From Pyramidobacter porci (GTDB lineage: Bacteria; Synergistota; Synergistia; Synergistales; Dethiosulfovibrionaceae): 64,000 bases of DNA. Positions within the stretch are counted from its first letter, which is position 1. Each line of letters opens with the position of its first letter. This document shows, in pieces, positions 17,414 to 26,024 of this stretch. Where the stretch lies: NCBI RefSeq assembly GCF_009695745.1, contig NZ_VUNH01000008.1, forward strand, positions 1-64,000, written 5' to 3'. The notes under the pieces are model-generated. The model had not been told where the DNA came from, did not search any database, and saw only the letters and a program-made list of their open reading frames with translations. A program made the position numbers and the translations under genes.

Positions 17414-19090
17414 ATGTCCTACAAGTCCGACATCGAGATCGCGCAGTCAACGCCCATGCTTCCGATCGAGGAAGTGGCGCGCGGCGCGGGGATCGACGGG
17501 AAGTATCTGGAGTTCTACGGCCGCGCCAAGGCCAAGATCGACTACGTCAACCTGCTGAAAGACAGCCCGCGTCCCGACGGCAAACTGGTGCTGGTCACGG
17601 CCATCACGCCGACGCCCGCCGGCGAAGGCAAGACGACGACCACGGTCGGCCTGGCCGACGGCCTGCGCAAGATCGGCAAGAACGCTATGGTGGCGCTGCG
17701 CGAGCCTTCGCTCGGCCCCGTCTTCGGCGTCAAGGGCGGCGCGGCCGGCGGCGGCTACGCCCAGGTCGTGCCCATGGAAGACATCAACCTGCACTTCACC
17801 GGCGACTTCCACGCCATCGGCGCAGCCAACAACCTGCTGGCCGCCATGCTCGACAACCACATCCAGCAGGGCAATGCGCTCGACATCGACACGCGCCGCG
17901 TCATCTGGCGGCGCTGCGTCGACATGAACGACCGCCAGCTGCGCAGCATCGTCTGCGGCCTCGGCGGCAAGCCCAACGGCGTGCCGCGCGAGGACGGCTT
18001 CGACATCACCGTCGCGTCCGAGGTCATGGCCGTCTTCTGCCTCGCCTCCGGCATCGACGATCTCAAATCCCGTCTGGCGCGCATCATCGTCGCCTACAGC
18101 CGCAGCGGGGCTCCCGTCACGGCCGGCGACCTGCACGCCCAGGGCGCCATGGCGGCGCTGCTGGTGGAAGCGCTCAAGCCCAATCTGGTGCAGACGCTGG
18201 AGCACACGCCCGCCTTCATCCACGGCGGTCCGTTCGCCAACATCGCGCACGGCTGCAACTCCGTCATGGCCACGCGCCTGGCGCTGAAGATGGGCGATTA
18301 CGCGATCACGGAGGCCGGATTCGGCGCCGACCTGGGGGCCGAGAAATTCCTCGACATCAAGTGCCGCTTCGCCGGCCTCAAGCCCGCGGCCGTCGTGATC
18401 GTCGCCACGGTGCGCGCGCTCAAGCATCACGGCGGCGTCGCCAAGGCCGCGCTGAACGACGAGAATCTGCCCGCGCTCGAAAAGGGGCTGCCCAACCTGC
18501 TGCAGCACGTGGAGAACATCACCAAGGTCTACAGGCTGCCCGCCGTGGTGGCGATCAACCGTTTCCCCACCGACAGCGAGGCCGAGCTGAAACTCATCGC
18601 CGACAAATGCCGCGAGCTGGGCGTCAACGTCGCCCTGTCGGAAGTCTGGGGCAAGGGAGGCGACGGCGGCGTGGAGCTGGCCAAGGAAGTTGTGCGCCTC
18701 TGCGAGCTGCCCAACGACTTCGCCTACGCCTACGACCTCGACATGACCATCGAGCAGAAGCTCGACGCCATCGTCAAAAAGATCTACCGCGGCGACGGCG
18801 TGGTCCTGACGGCCAACGCCCGCAAGCAGATGAGGCAGCTGGAAGAGCTGGGCTTCGGCAACATGCCCATCTGCATGGCCAAAACTCAGTACAGCTTCTC
18901 CGACGACCCGACGCTGCTGGGCGCGCCCCGCGGTTTCGAAGTCACCGTGCGCAACCTCAAGGTCAGCGCCGGCGCGGGCTTCATCGTAGCGCTGACGGGC
19001 GAGATCATGACCATGCCCGGACTGCCCAAAGTCCCCGCCGCCGAACGCATCGACGTGGATTCCGACGGCAAAATCTCGGGACTGTTCTAA
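17414..19090 (+). CDS. fhs: Formate-tetrahydrofolate ligase
   Basis: A 558-residue cytoplasmic enzyme that makes 10-formyl-THF from formate, THF and ATP, or runs in reverse to yield ATP. Seen: the P-loop [16 protein letters not shown] at residues 65-80, the folate/formate region [22 protein letters not shown], and [18 protein letters not shown]. Length matches the family (~555). It heads the C1 set fhs-fchA-folD; with glyA at the left edge this set would process serine/glycine C1 units. A strong terminator follows directly, so it is probably transcribed alone. Confidence 0.97.
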   Translation: MSYKSDIEIAQSTPMLPIEEVARGAGIDGKYLEFYGRAKAKIDYVNLLKDSPRPDGKLVLVTAITPTPAGEGKTTTTVGLADGLRKIGKNAMVALREPSLGPVFGVKGGAAGGGYAQVVPMEDINLHFTGDFHAIGAANNLLAAMLDNHIQQGNALDIDTRRVIWRRCVDMNDRQLRSIVCGLGGKPNGVPREDGFDITVASEVMAVFCLASGIDDLKSRLARIIVAYSRSGAPVTAGDLHAQGAMAALLVEALKPNLVQTLEHTPAFIHGGPFANIAHGCNSVMATRLALKMGDYAITEAGFGADLGAEKFLDIKCRFAGLKPAAVVIVATVRALKHHGGVAKAALNDENLPALEKGLPNLLQHVENITKVYRLPAVVAINRFPTDSEAELKLIADKCRELGVNVALSEVWGKGGDGGVELAKEVVRLCELPNDFAYAYDLDMTIEQKLDAIVKKIYRGDGVVLTANARKQMRQLEELGFGNMPICMAKTQYSFSDDPTLLGAPRGFEVTVRNLKVSAGAGFIVALTGEIMTMPGLPKVPAAERIDVDSDGKISGLF

Positions 19091-19098
19091 AAAAATCG

Positions 19099-19129
19099 GG
19101 CGGACTGCGCACACAGTCCGCCTTTTTTT
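19099..19129 (+). terminator. Intrinsic terminator after fhs
   Basis: GGCGGACTG - CGCACA - CAGTCCGCC followed by seven T. Perfect 9-bp stem, 8 bases after the stop codon. Confidence 0.9.
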
Positions 19130-19154
19130 CAGGCACGCCGCGCCCGCACGAAAA

Positions 19155-19170
19155 TGTTCCACGTGGAACA
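19155..19170. other. parS-like centromere site 1
   Basis: TGTTCCACGTGGAACA, a perfect 16-bp palindrome (18 bp counting the flanking A/T). It matches the bacterial chromosomal parS consensus for ParB (TGTTNCACGTGAAACA) with symmetric G/C in place of A/T. It is intergenic, just after the fhs terminator. An identical 16-mer occurs at 39793-39808. Confidence 0.75.
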
Positions 19171-19260
19171 TCATCGCGCCGCGCCAGTCAAAATCAGTCG
19201 TTCACGCATATATCTCTTTTCAAATTCGAATGACCGTATGAAAAAAGGAGAATCCGTCCC

Positions 19261-19893
19261 ATGAAGATGACCGAAAAATCCTGCGCGGATTTCGTCGCCG
19301 TCCTCGCCACCAAAGCGCCCGTCCCCGGCGGCGGCGGCGCCTCCGCGCTCTGCGGCGCGATCGGAACCGCGCTGGGCAACATGGTGGGCAGCCTCACCGT
19401 CGGCAAGAAAAAGTACGCCGCCGTCGAGGAGGAGATCAAAAGCCTGCAGGCCAAATGCGACGCGCTGCAGGCCGATCTGCTGGCGCTGGTGGAACAGGAC
19501 GCCGAAGTTTTCGCGCCGCTGGCCGCCGCTTACGGCCTGCCCAAGGACACGGAAGAACAGCGCGCGGAGAAAGACCGCGTCATGGAAGCGGCGCTGGGCG
19601 CCGCCTGCGGCGTGCCGCTGCGGATCATGGAGAGATGCTGCGAAGCCATCGGCCTGATGGCCGTCTTCGCCGAAAAAGGTTCGCGCCTGGCCGTCAGCGA
19701 CGCCGGCGTGGGCGCGGCCCTGTGCCGCGCGGCGCTCGAAGGCGCGGCGCTGAACGTGTTCATCAACACCAAGGCCATGAAAGACCGCGCCAACGCCGCC
19801 GCCATCGACGCCCGCGCCGAAAAGATGCTGGCCGGCAGCCGCGGCCGCGCCGACGAAATTTACGAAACCGTCATGAACTCCCTGCGCGCCTGA
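19261..19893 (+). CDS. fchA: Cyclodeaminase/cyclohydrolase-family protein; probable methenyl-THF cyclohydrolase
   Basis: A 210-residue, mostly helical cytoplasmic protein of the formiminotransferase-cyclodeaminase C-terminal family. The N-terminus KSCADFVAVLATKAPVPGGGGASALCGAIGTALGNMVGSL carries the glycine-rich PGGGG...A..G folate-site signature; the C-terminus is a helical bundle. FchA converts 5,10-methenyl-THF to 10-formyl-THF; the related FTCD enzymes deaminate formimino-THF. Placement between fhs and folD, and a FolD that seems to lack its own cyclohydrolase residues, favour the cyclohydrolase role. AAAAGGAG precedes the start by about 10 bases. Confidence 0.82.
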   Translation: MKMTEKSCADFVAVLATKAPVPGGGGASALCGAIGTALGNMVGSLTVGKKKYAAVEEEIKSLQAKCDALQADLLALVEQDAEVFAPLAAAYGLPKDTEEQRAEKDRVMEAALGAACGVPLRIMERCCEAIGLMAVFAEKGSRLAVSDAGVGAALCRAALEGAALNVFINTKAMKDRANAAAIDARAEKMLAGSRGRADEIYETVMNSLRA

Positions 19894-19904
19894 CGCGCCT
19901 ATTT

Positions 19905-20115
19905 CAAAAACAGCGACAACCGCGGAGAAACGGAGAAAACGCAGAGCAGGCAGGGCAAGACGCAAAAAAGCAAGGGACTTTTTTTGAACGACCTCTCAGC
20001 GAAGCAGGATATTTGCAAAAATCCTTCAAATCTTTTCGCAGAGAGTTCCAGAAATCCCGTTGTCCTGTTCTCCGTTTCGCCGCTCCGCTGCTTCTCCGTG
20101 GCTGCTTCAGTTCTC
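19905..20115. repeat. Imperfect intergenic inverted repeat rich in CGGAGAA words
   Basis: The left arm (about 19909-19955) reads GACAACCGCGGAGAAACGGAG then AAAACGCAGAGCAGGCAGG. The right arm (about 20060-20112) is the complement-type sequence CCTGTTCTCCGTTTCGCCGC then TCCGCTGCTTCTCCGTGGC. Between them is about 110 bases with no convincing ORF. Such GGAGAA-word repeats look like a dispersed palindromic element rather than a gene. It interrupts the fchA-folD junction. Confidence 0.5.
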
Positions 20116-20146
20116 CGATTTCAATCAGGAAAGGCATGTGATTCTT

Positions 20147-20995
20147 ATGGCTCAGATTCTGGACGGCAAGGTCGTGGCCGCCGCTCTCACCGAACAGCTC
20201 AAAAACGACGTGCAGAAGCTCAAAGACCGCGGCGTTTTCCCCTGCCTCGCCATCGTGCGGGTAGGCGAGCGCGGCGACGACCTGGCCTACGAACGCGGGG
20301 CGACCAAGCGCGCCGCGGCCGCGGGACTGGAAGTGAAACAGTTCGCGCTGCCCGCGGAAGCTTCGCAGGACGAACTGCTGGCGGTCATCGCCAAAATCAA
20401 CGCCGACGCCTCGATCCACGGCTGCCTGATCTTCATGCCGCTGCCGAAGCAGATCGACGAGGCGGCCGTGCGCGCGGCGCTGGCTCCCGAAAAGGATGTG
20501 GACGGCATCACCGCCGCGTCGCAGGCCGGGGTTTATTCCGACAAATCCGTGGGCTTTCCTCCGTGCACGCCCTCGGCCTGCATGGAGATCATCAAACATT
20601 ACCAGATCGAGCTGAAAGGCGCAAACGCCGTCGTCTTCGGGCGCAGCCTCGTCGTCGGCCGCCCGCTGGCGATGATGCTGCTGGGGCAGCACGCCACCGT
20701 GACCATCTGCCACACCAAGACCCGCGACGCCGCCGCCGTCGCCCGCGGCGCCGACGTGCTGCTGGCCGCCGTCGGGCATGCGGGGGCCGTCGGCGAGACG
20801 TTCGTCACTCCCGATCAGGTGCTGATCGACGTGGGCATCAACGTGAACGCCGAGGGCAAGCTCTGCGGCGACGTCGCCCCCGAAGCGGCGCAGAAAGCCC
20901 GGGCCTACACGCCCGTGCCCGGCGGCGTCGGCTCCGTCACCACTACCGTGCTCGCCAAGCACGTGATCGAAGCGGCCCGGCGGACGCTGGACTGA
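20147..20995 (+). CDS. folD: Methylene-THF dehydrogenase FolD, apparently lacking cyclohydrolase residues
   Basis: A 282-residue cytoplasmic FolD-type protein. PCTPSACMEIIKHY, VVFGRSLVVGRPLAMMLL (NADP-binding Rossmann loop) and YTPVPGGVGSVTTTVLAKH identify it. Aligned without gaps to E. coli FolD from memory, Tyr50 is kept (Tyr48) and Lys56 is kept (Lys54), but catalytic Lys54 is Ala52 and Gln98 is Phe96; Asp121 of KDVDG is kept. This predicts dehydrogenase without cyclohydrolase activity, complemented by FchA. The ATG at 20147 is chosen; a GTG at 20138, closer to AGGAAAGG at 20127-20134, is an alternative. Upstream open frame from 20060 is not conserved. Confidence 0.93.
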   Translation: MAQILDGKVVAAALTEQLKNDVQKLKDRGVFPCLAIVRVGERGDDLAYERGATKRAAAAGLEVKQFALPAEASQDELLAVIAKINADASIHGCLIFMPLPKQIDEAAVRAALAPEKDVDGITAASQAGVYSDKSVGFPPCTPSACMEIIKHYQIELKGANAVVFGRSLVVGRPLAMMLLGQHATVTICHTKTRDAAAVARGADVLLAAVGHAGAVGETFVTPDQVLIDVGINVNAEGKLCGDVAPEAAQKARAYTPVPGGVGSVTTTVLAKHVIEAARRTLD

Positions 20996-21111
20996 TTTTC
21001 AATCGAAAGACATCAGTAAAAACGCCGCACATACGCACGCCGCAAAGCAAGTCTTTTAGGACGCGATTTACGAAGTTCGCGCGGCGTTCGCCTATGTCGC
21101 GGCAAGATCGA

Positions 21112-21153
21112 AAAAGAGAAGGCTGCGCCGGCAAGCAGCCTTCTCTTTTTTTT
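21112..21153 (+). terminator. Intrinsic terminator after folD
   Basis: AGAGAAGGCTGC - GCCGGCAA - GCAGCCTTCTCT followed by T7, with an A-run on the other side, so it could work on both strands. It lies only 30 bases before the next start codon, so the SRPBCC gene would need a promoter overlapping this region, or readthrough. Confidence 0.8.
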
Positions 21154-21182
21154 CGCTCAAGGGAAACAGGGAGGAACGAGAA

Positions 21183-21584
21183 ATGCCCGTTTCGAGAGTT
21201 CACGCCGTTTTGCCCGCCCCGGTTCAAAGCGTATGGGAAATCGTCACTTCGCTTGAAAATTACGCGTGGCGGAGCGACGTTAAAAGAATCGAAATCATCG
21301 GGGAAAAACAGTTTGTCGAGCACACGGCGGACGGCTTCGCGACCCTTTTCACCGTCGTCGTCCAAGAGCCGTACCGGCGCTGGGAATTCGATATGGAAAA
21401 CGACAATATCTCAGGCCGTTGGATCGGGCTGTTTACGCCCCAAGGCGGCCAAACTGAAATCGACTTTACTGAAAACGTTGTCGCGCGAAAGTTTTTCTTG
21501 AAACCGTTCGTAAAATTTTATCTGAAAAAGCAACAGGCGCGATATCTTTCGGATTTAAGACGAGCAATCGAGGCGAAGCGCTGA
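21183..21584 (+). CDS. SRPBCC/START-fold protein (polyketide cyclase-like), function unknown
   Basis: A 133-residue small soluble protein with the helix-grip pattern: N-terminal strand VSRVHAVLPAPVQSVWEIVTSLENYAWRSDVKRIEII, central strands, and the long C-terminal helix FFLKPFVKFYLKKQQARYLSDLRRAIEAK. Such folds bind small hydrophobic ligands; no specific role can be assigned. GGGAGGAACGAG gives a good ribosome binding site. The stop lies 17 bases from the end of the convergent Sel1 gene. Confidence 0.75.
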   Translation: MPVSRVHAVLPAPVQSVWEIVTSLENYAWRSDVKRIEIIGEKQFVEHTADGFATLFTVVVQEPYRRWEFDMENDNISGRWIGLFTPQGGQTEIDFTENVVARKFFLKPFVKFYLKKQQARYLSDLRRAIEAKR

Positions 21585-21601
21585 TTCGCTTCGCAGGACA
21601 G

Positions 21602-24043
21602 TTACGGCTTCGGGGGCAGCTGTCGCGCGGCGTCCCGACGGGGCTCTTTTTCCTTTCGGTCGAGGCGCTGCAAGGCTTCGACCGCGCGTCTGCTGCCGGC
21701 GTCGCGGGCGAGCTGGTAATATTGGCGCGCTTTGGCAAAGTCGGCTTCGACGCCGCGCCCTTCTTCGTAAGCGCTGCCGAGGTACCAGGCGGCAAGCGCG
21801 TGCCCCTGATTGGCCGCCTGTTCGAAGCAGCTGACGGCCGCGGAGGGGTCGCCTTCGGGGCTGTAGCTGTAGAGCAGCCCGAGATTGAACTGCGCGGCGG
21901 CGGAGCCGCTCTCGGCGGCGGCCTGCAGCCAGCGCTGCGCCACGTCGAAGGAACGCTTCACCACAACGCCTTCGGAATAAAGCGTGCCCAACAGGTTCTG
22001 AGCGGGAGCGCAGCCCGATTTGGCGGATTCTTCCAGCCATTTGAGAGCTTCGCCGGCATCTTTCCAGGTGCCGATGCCGCGCAGCCGCATCAGGCCGAGG
22101 TTGTACTGCGCCTGCGCGCTGCCGCCTTCGGCTGCAGCCGTGTACCAGCGGAAAGCCTCGCGTTCGTCCTTGTCCACGCCGGAACCGGCGGCGTACATGG
22201 CGGCCACGTTGCACTGCGCCAGTTCGCTGCCCTGCCGGGCGGCGGCCAGATACCAGCGGAACGATTCCTGCAGGTTGACCGAATAACCGTAGTCGCCGCG
22301 CTTCATGATGCCGGCCAGACGGATCTGCGCGTTGGCGTCGCCGCGTTCGGCGGCGCGCCGGTAATGGATGACGGCGCTGCGGATGTCGCGTTCTCCAAGC
22401 TGTCCCTGCTCGTACAGCAGCCCCAGCGTGTACTCGGCGGGAACGTAGCCGGCTTCCGCCGCCCGGTCGATCATCGCCGCGGCGGCGCGGATCTCGCTGT
22501 CCTTTTCGGCCGCGTCGAGACGGAACAGCCCCATGGCGCACATCGCCGCGGGATGTCCCTGTTCGGCGGCGGCGTTGTACCACTTGACGGCGCGGACCAG
22601 ATCGGGCGCATGCCAGTGATCGTCGGAGTAACATTGGGCCAGCGCGAACTGGGCGTCGGCGGAGCCGCTCTCGGCGGCTTTTTCGTAATATTTCAGGGCC
22701 TGCTCCATTTTTTCCCGGTCGGTGTCGGATTTAAGCTGCTCGCCCATGACGAACTGCGCGCGCGGATTGCCGCGTTCGGCGGCTTCGCGGTAAAGGCGCA
22801 GGGCTTCGCCGCGGTTGGCGGCGACGATCTTGCCCTCCATGTAAAACGTCGCCAGAGCGGTCATCGCTTCCGATTCTCCCATTTCGGCCGCTCTTTTCAG
22901 CTTGGCCAGACCGGCCTGTTCGTTCTTCTCGGTGCCGAGGCCGTAAATCTCCATACGTCCCAGGTTGTACAGGGCTTCGCCGTTGCCGCCTTCGGCGCCG
23001 AGCGCGTAAAGACGGTAGGCGTTCGTATAAGACTGCGCGATGCCGCTCCCTTTTTCGGTCAGGCGCCCCAGTTCGTTGCATCCGGCGGGATCGCCGGCAT
23101 CGGCGGCCATTTTGTAGTAGCGCGCTGCGGCAGCCGGATCCTTTTTCACGGTTTTGCCTTTTTCGCTCATGCGTCCCAACAGGACGTAGGCGCCCCACGA
23201 ACCGTTTTTGCCCGCTTTCAGCAGCAGCTCGGAAGCTTCGGCGCCTTTGCCTTCGTCCAGAGCGAGGCGTCCCAGCTCGTACATGGAGGGGGCGTAATCC
23301 GCCTTGGCTGCCAGCCCGTGCAGTCTTTTGGCTTCATCCACGTGGCCGCGTTTTTTTTCCATGTCGGCGGCCACGTAATAGGCGGCCGCATCGCCCTTGG
23401 CCGCGGCTTTTTTCAGCAGTTCCAGACCGGCGGCCGCTTCCGCAGCGGATTCGCGTTCGCCCAGCGCCGCGCCGTAAGCGGTCATGGCCCAGAGCTGCTC
23501 GTCTTCGGCGCATTTTTTCACGTATTCGAGCGCGTCTTCGCCCTTCCCTTCCTGGAGAAGCACCTGGTAATATTCCTGACAGGCCATGGGGATGTTCTTC
23601 TCAATGGCGGCCTCGAGCATCTCCATGGCTTCGCCGGGATGGGCCTCGCGCTCCGGATGCGCGTGCATGAGTTCGTAGAGGGCGTACATGGCGTACGGCT
23701 CGCCGGCGGCGGCCGCCATACGGTACCAGCGCATGCCGACTGTGAAATCTTCGGCGACGCCGCTGCCCATCGTGTACATGTAACCGAGAGCCGTCATGGC
23801 CTGCGGCGAGCCCTTTTCGGCGTTGGCCTGAAAAATGCGGTAGGCCAGCTCGTAATCCTTGGAGCTCCACGCCTGGATGCCTTCGTTGAAAGTCGCCGGT
23901 TCGCCGGCTTCGGGCGACTGATCGCCGCTGGCCGCCGGGGTTTTGTCCCCGCTCGCGGGCGAGGGCGCGCCCCATGCGGAGACGCTCCACAAAAACACGG
24001 CCAGGATCAGGAGCGCCCGCCTTTTCATTGCATTTTTCGTCAT
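21602..24043 (-). CDS. Large secreted Sel1-repeat protein
   Basis: An 813-residue protein with a signal peptide (KRRALLILAVFLWSVSAWGA) and a short Pro/Ala/Ser-rich linker. Then come many ~36-residue Sel1-type helical repeats with the pattern A..W...AA..G...A...LG.LY..G.G, from about residue 50 to 790. Repeats such as AVKWYNAAAEQGHPAAMCAMG and AFRWYTAAAEGGSAQAQYNLG are diagnostic. Sel1 proteins are periplasmic or surface interaction scaffolds; partners unknown. A start at the internal ATG 24028 is possible. It has a relative at 39819-41807, and there is no functional neighbour. Confidence 0.85.
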   Translation of the reverse strand: MTKNAMKRRALLILAVFLWSVSAWGAPSPASGDKTPAASGDQSPEAGEPATFNEGIQAWSSKDYELAYRIFQANAEKGSPQAMTALGYMYTMGSGVAEDFTVGMRWYRMAAAAGEPYAMYALYELMHAHPEREAHPGEAMEMLEAAIEKNIPMACQEYYQVLLQEGKGEDALEYVKKCAEDEQLWAMTAYGAALGERESAAEAAAGLELLKKAAAKGDAAAYYVAADMEKKRGHVDEAKRLHGLAAKADYAPSMYELGRLALDEGKGAEASELLLKAGKNGSWGAYVLLGRMSEKGKTVKKDPAAAARYYKMAADAGDPAGCNELGRLTEKGSGIAQSYTNAYRLYALGAEGGNGEALYNLGRMEIYGLGTEKNEQAGLAKLKRAAEMGESEAMTALATFYMEGKIVAANRGEALRLYREAAERGNPRAQFVMGEQLKSDTDREKMEQALKYYEKAAESGSADAQFALAQCYSDDHWHAPDLVRAVKWYNAAAEQGHPAAMCAMGLFRLDAAEKDSEIRAAAAMIDRAAEAGYVPAEYTLGLLYEQGQLGERDIRSAVIHYRRAAERGDANAQIRLAGIMKRGDYGYSVNLQESFRWYLAAARQGSELAQCNVAAMYAAGSGVDKDEREAFRWYTAAAEGGSAQAQYNLGLMRLRGIGTWKDAGEALKWLEESAKSGCAPAQNLLGTLYSEGVVVKRSFDVAQRWLQAAAESGSAAAQFNLGLLYSYSPEGDPSAAVSCFEQAANQGHALAAWYLGSAYEEGRGVEADFAKARQYYQLARDAGSRRAVEALQRLDRKEKEPRRDAARQLPPKP

Positions 24044-24235
24044 TCAGAGAGCCTCGTTTCACTCAGGTTTTTCATGCGTTCCCGCGCCGCGCTCTTCCAT
24101 AAAAGCTTTCTCTCGCGCGTTTTTATCTTACCGCCGCGGCGAAATTCCATCTTTCCTCCGTCACGACGTCAGTTTCGCGTTCATTTTATCTCATCGAACA
24201 GCGCCGGTCAAAATTTTGCCCGCGGACGCAAACAA

Positions 24236-24275
24236 ACAAGGGAACCGCCCACGCTGCGGCTCCCTTGTGTTTTTT
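24236..24275. terminator. Terminator downstream of the YjiH-like gene
   Basis: ACAAGGGAACCGC ... GCGGCTCCCTTGT, one mismatch. T-rich on the minus side (TTTGTTTG) and six T on the plus side, so probably bidirectional. It lies between the stop of the minus-strand gene at 24314 and the start of the Sel1 gene. Confidence 0.7.
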
Positions 24276-24313
24276 CGGATCTGCGTGCCTTTCGCGGCAC
24301 TGTCTTTTTCCCG

Positions 24314-25663
24314 TTATTTCGCGACCGCCTGCACCGCGTCGCTGAAGCCCATCCACATGCCGATGGGGACCGTGATCAGGATCGAAAGCACGACGCGCTC
24401 GAACCAGATCACAAGGATGTCGCGCATCTTCAGCGGGATGTCGGTGCCCATGATGCAGGGAATGCTGGCCGAGAAGAACAGGATCTCGGAGATGCTGACC
24501 ACGGCGATGACGAACTTGAGCAGCATCGTGCCGGAACTTTTGATCAGGATCGCGGGCAGGAACATCTCCGGCAGGCAAATCGCCGCCGCTTTGCCGCCGA
24601 GCACGGGCTGCGCCACGCCGAAGACCTTGAAGAACGGATAGAAGATGTAGCCGAACCAGTCGAACACCGGCGTGAATTCCGCCAGCCAGAGCCCCAGCAG
24701 CCCCACCGACGTGATCGCGGGGATCACGGCGAAAGCCATCTTCAGCCCCGCCCACAGATTGTCGCCGCAAAGTTTGAACACGTTGGGCTGGGCGTCGGCC
24801 GTGCGGATGCCGATCTGCCAGGCGCGTTCCAGACGGCCGCCCTCGAGCTGAGGCTCGGGCGCCGCCGCGCCGCCGAAATACGTGTCGGGAATCGAACACA
24901 GCGGCCACAGGCGCGCCGTGATCGCCGTGACGACGAACGTCACCAGCATCGCCACGAAGAAATACGGCGTCCAGTGATCCATCAGCCCCAGCGTGCGCGC
25001 CACCACAAGCAGGAAGGTCATCGAAACCGTCGAGAACCCCGTGGCGATGACGGCCGCCTCGCGGGCCGTGTAGCGGTTGGAGCGGTACACGCCGTTGGTG
25101 ATGATCAGGGCGATCGAATAGCTGCCCACGAACGAAGCCACCGCGTCGATGGCCGAACGCCCCGGCGTGCGGAACAGCGGACGCATGACGCAGTCCACCA
25201 GCACGCCGATGAACTCCATCAGGCCGTAGCTGGCCAAAAAGGCGAGGAACACCGAACCGATGGGGATCACCAGCCCGACCGGGATCGCCAGTTTGTTGAA
25301 CAGGAACGGGCCGATGTCGCCGCGCCACAGCCAGGCGTTGCTCTGCCACAGGTTGAAATAAAGAATCGTGCCGATCACGGCGCCGCAGACTTTGGCTATC
25401 GACATGAAGATATCCATGCCGTTTTTGTTCCATGTGCCTTTGATAAAGGGCATCGCCGCGCCGACGTACATGACCGCGAGGATAAAAATCTTCACGGCCG
25501 GCATCGCGCGGCTCTGCAGCGAGCCGACGATGAAATCGACCGGCACGCTCTTCAGGTTCGGGCTGAGCCACTCGAGCTTGAAGAAAAACATGAACAGGCC
25601 GAACAAACTGAAAACGACGAACTTCAATAAAGCCGAACTGCGGGGCGCTGCGTTTTCGGACAT
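24314..25663 (-). CDS. YjiH-family membrane protein (nucleoside-recognition/GATE domain)
   Basis: A 449-residue polytopic inner-membrane protein. The N-terminus is MSENAAPRSSALLKFVVFSLFGLFMFFF. Two gate-type segments follow: LMEFIGVLVDCVMRPLFRTPGRSAIDAVASFVGSYS and FGVAQPVLGGKAAAICLPEMFLPAILIKSSGTMLLKFV. The family is thought to transport small organic solutes; substrate unknown. The ATG at 25663 is chosen over an in-frame start at 25732 because conservation begins there, although its ribosome binding site is weak. A promoter lies about 100 bases upstream. Confidence 0.78.
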   Translation of the reverse strand: MSENAAPRSSALLKFVVFSLFGLFMFFFKLEWLSPNLKSVPVDFIVGSLQSRAMPAVKIFILAVMYVGAAMPFIKGTWNKNGMDIFMSIAKVCGAVIGTILYFNLWQSNAWLWRGDIGPFLFNKLAIPVGLVIPIGSVFLAFLASYGLMEFIGVLVDCVMRPLFRTPGRSAIDAVASFVGSYSIALIITNGVYRSNRYTAREAAVIATGFSTVSMTFLLVVARTLGLMDHWTPYFFVAMLVTFVVTAITARLWPLCSIPDTYFGGAAAPEPQLEGGRLERAWQIGIRTADAQPNVFKLCGDNLWAGLKMAFAVIPAITSVGLLGLWLAEFTPVFDWFGYIFYPFFKVFGVAQPVLGGKAAAICLPEMFLPAILIKSSGTMLLKFVIAVVSISEILFFSASIPCIMGTDIPLKMRDILVIWFERVVLSILITVPIGMWMGFSDAVQAVAK

Positions 25664-25764
25664 TCGAACACCACGACCTTTCGTAAAATCGCAGGAGGCC
25701 GGAGGCCTCCCGCAGCAAAAAACGGAAACCACCCTCCGATTTTTTTAACTTCAATCACGTGTTT

Positions 25765-25792
25765 ATTATATGTTTTAGGCGCAAAAAATCAA
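25765..25792 (-). promoter_or_regulatory. Sigma70-type promoter for the YjiH-like gene
   Basis: On the minus strand TTGATT (25787-25792), 16-base spacer, TATAAT (25765-25770). It lies about 100 bases before the ATG. Confidence 0.6.
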
Positions 25793-25901
25793 TATCATCG
25801 TTAATTTCTCTTGCCCCTTTGCCGGCTCAGCTTTCGGCGACGCAGCAGCCGGACGAACTGCGCGCGGCGCATTTCCGTCCCTCGAGAAGAAACCGGCCGT
25901 A

Positions 25902-25930
25902 TTGACTTTGTCAGGCGCTAATGAGATACT
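25902..25930 (+). promoter_or_regulatory. Sigma70-type promoter for the MGMT-type gene
   Basis: TTGACT (25902-25907), 17-base spacer, GATACT (25925-25930), about 95 bases before the start codon. Confidence 0.55.
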
Positions 25931-26024
25931 CATAGTGTCTAAATAACTTTGTTGATGACAAATTGATTTTCAGCCGCGCGGCGGGGCGCCGTTTTGCGCA
26001 GACGATCAGACAGGAGGCGGGCCG

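Larger units (their letters stand above)
25664..26024. other. Divergent intergenic region with two promoters
   Basis: About 360 bases between the minus-strand YjiH-like gene and the plus-strand MGMT-type gene. It holds a promoter for each side, listed separately, and a GC-rich middle (25810-25900) in which I see no ORF or RNA gene. Confidence 0.6.

Noticed and set aside
17447-19174. 575-codon minus-strand frame opposite fhs
   Set aside because: fhs is unmistakable on the plus strand; the antisense product is rich in Asp/His/Gly with no fold signature.
23337-23347. TCCACGTGGCC as a parS site
   Set aside because: Inside the Sel1 gene and asymmetric beyond the 8-bp core.
21722-25630. 1302-codon plus-strand open frame opposite the Sel1 and YjiH-like genes
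   Set aside because: Antisense to two well-supported genes; His/Arg/Gly-rich composition and lack of a ribosome site show it is a GC-driven shadow.
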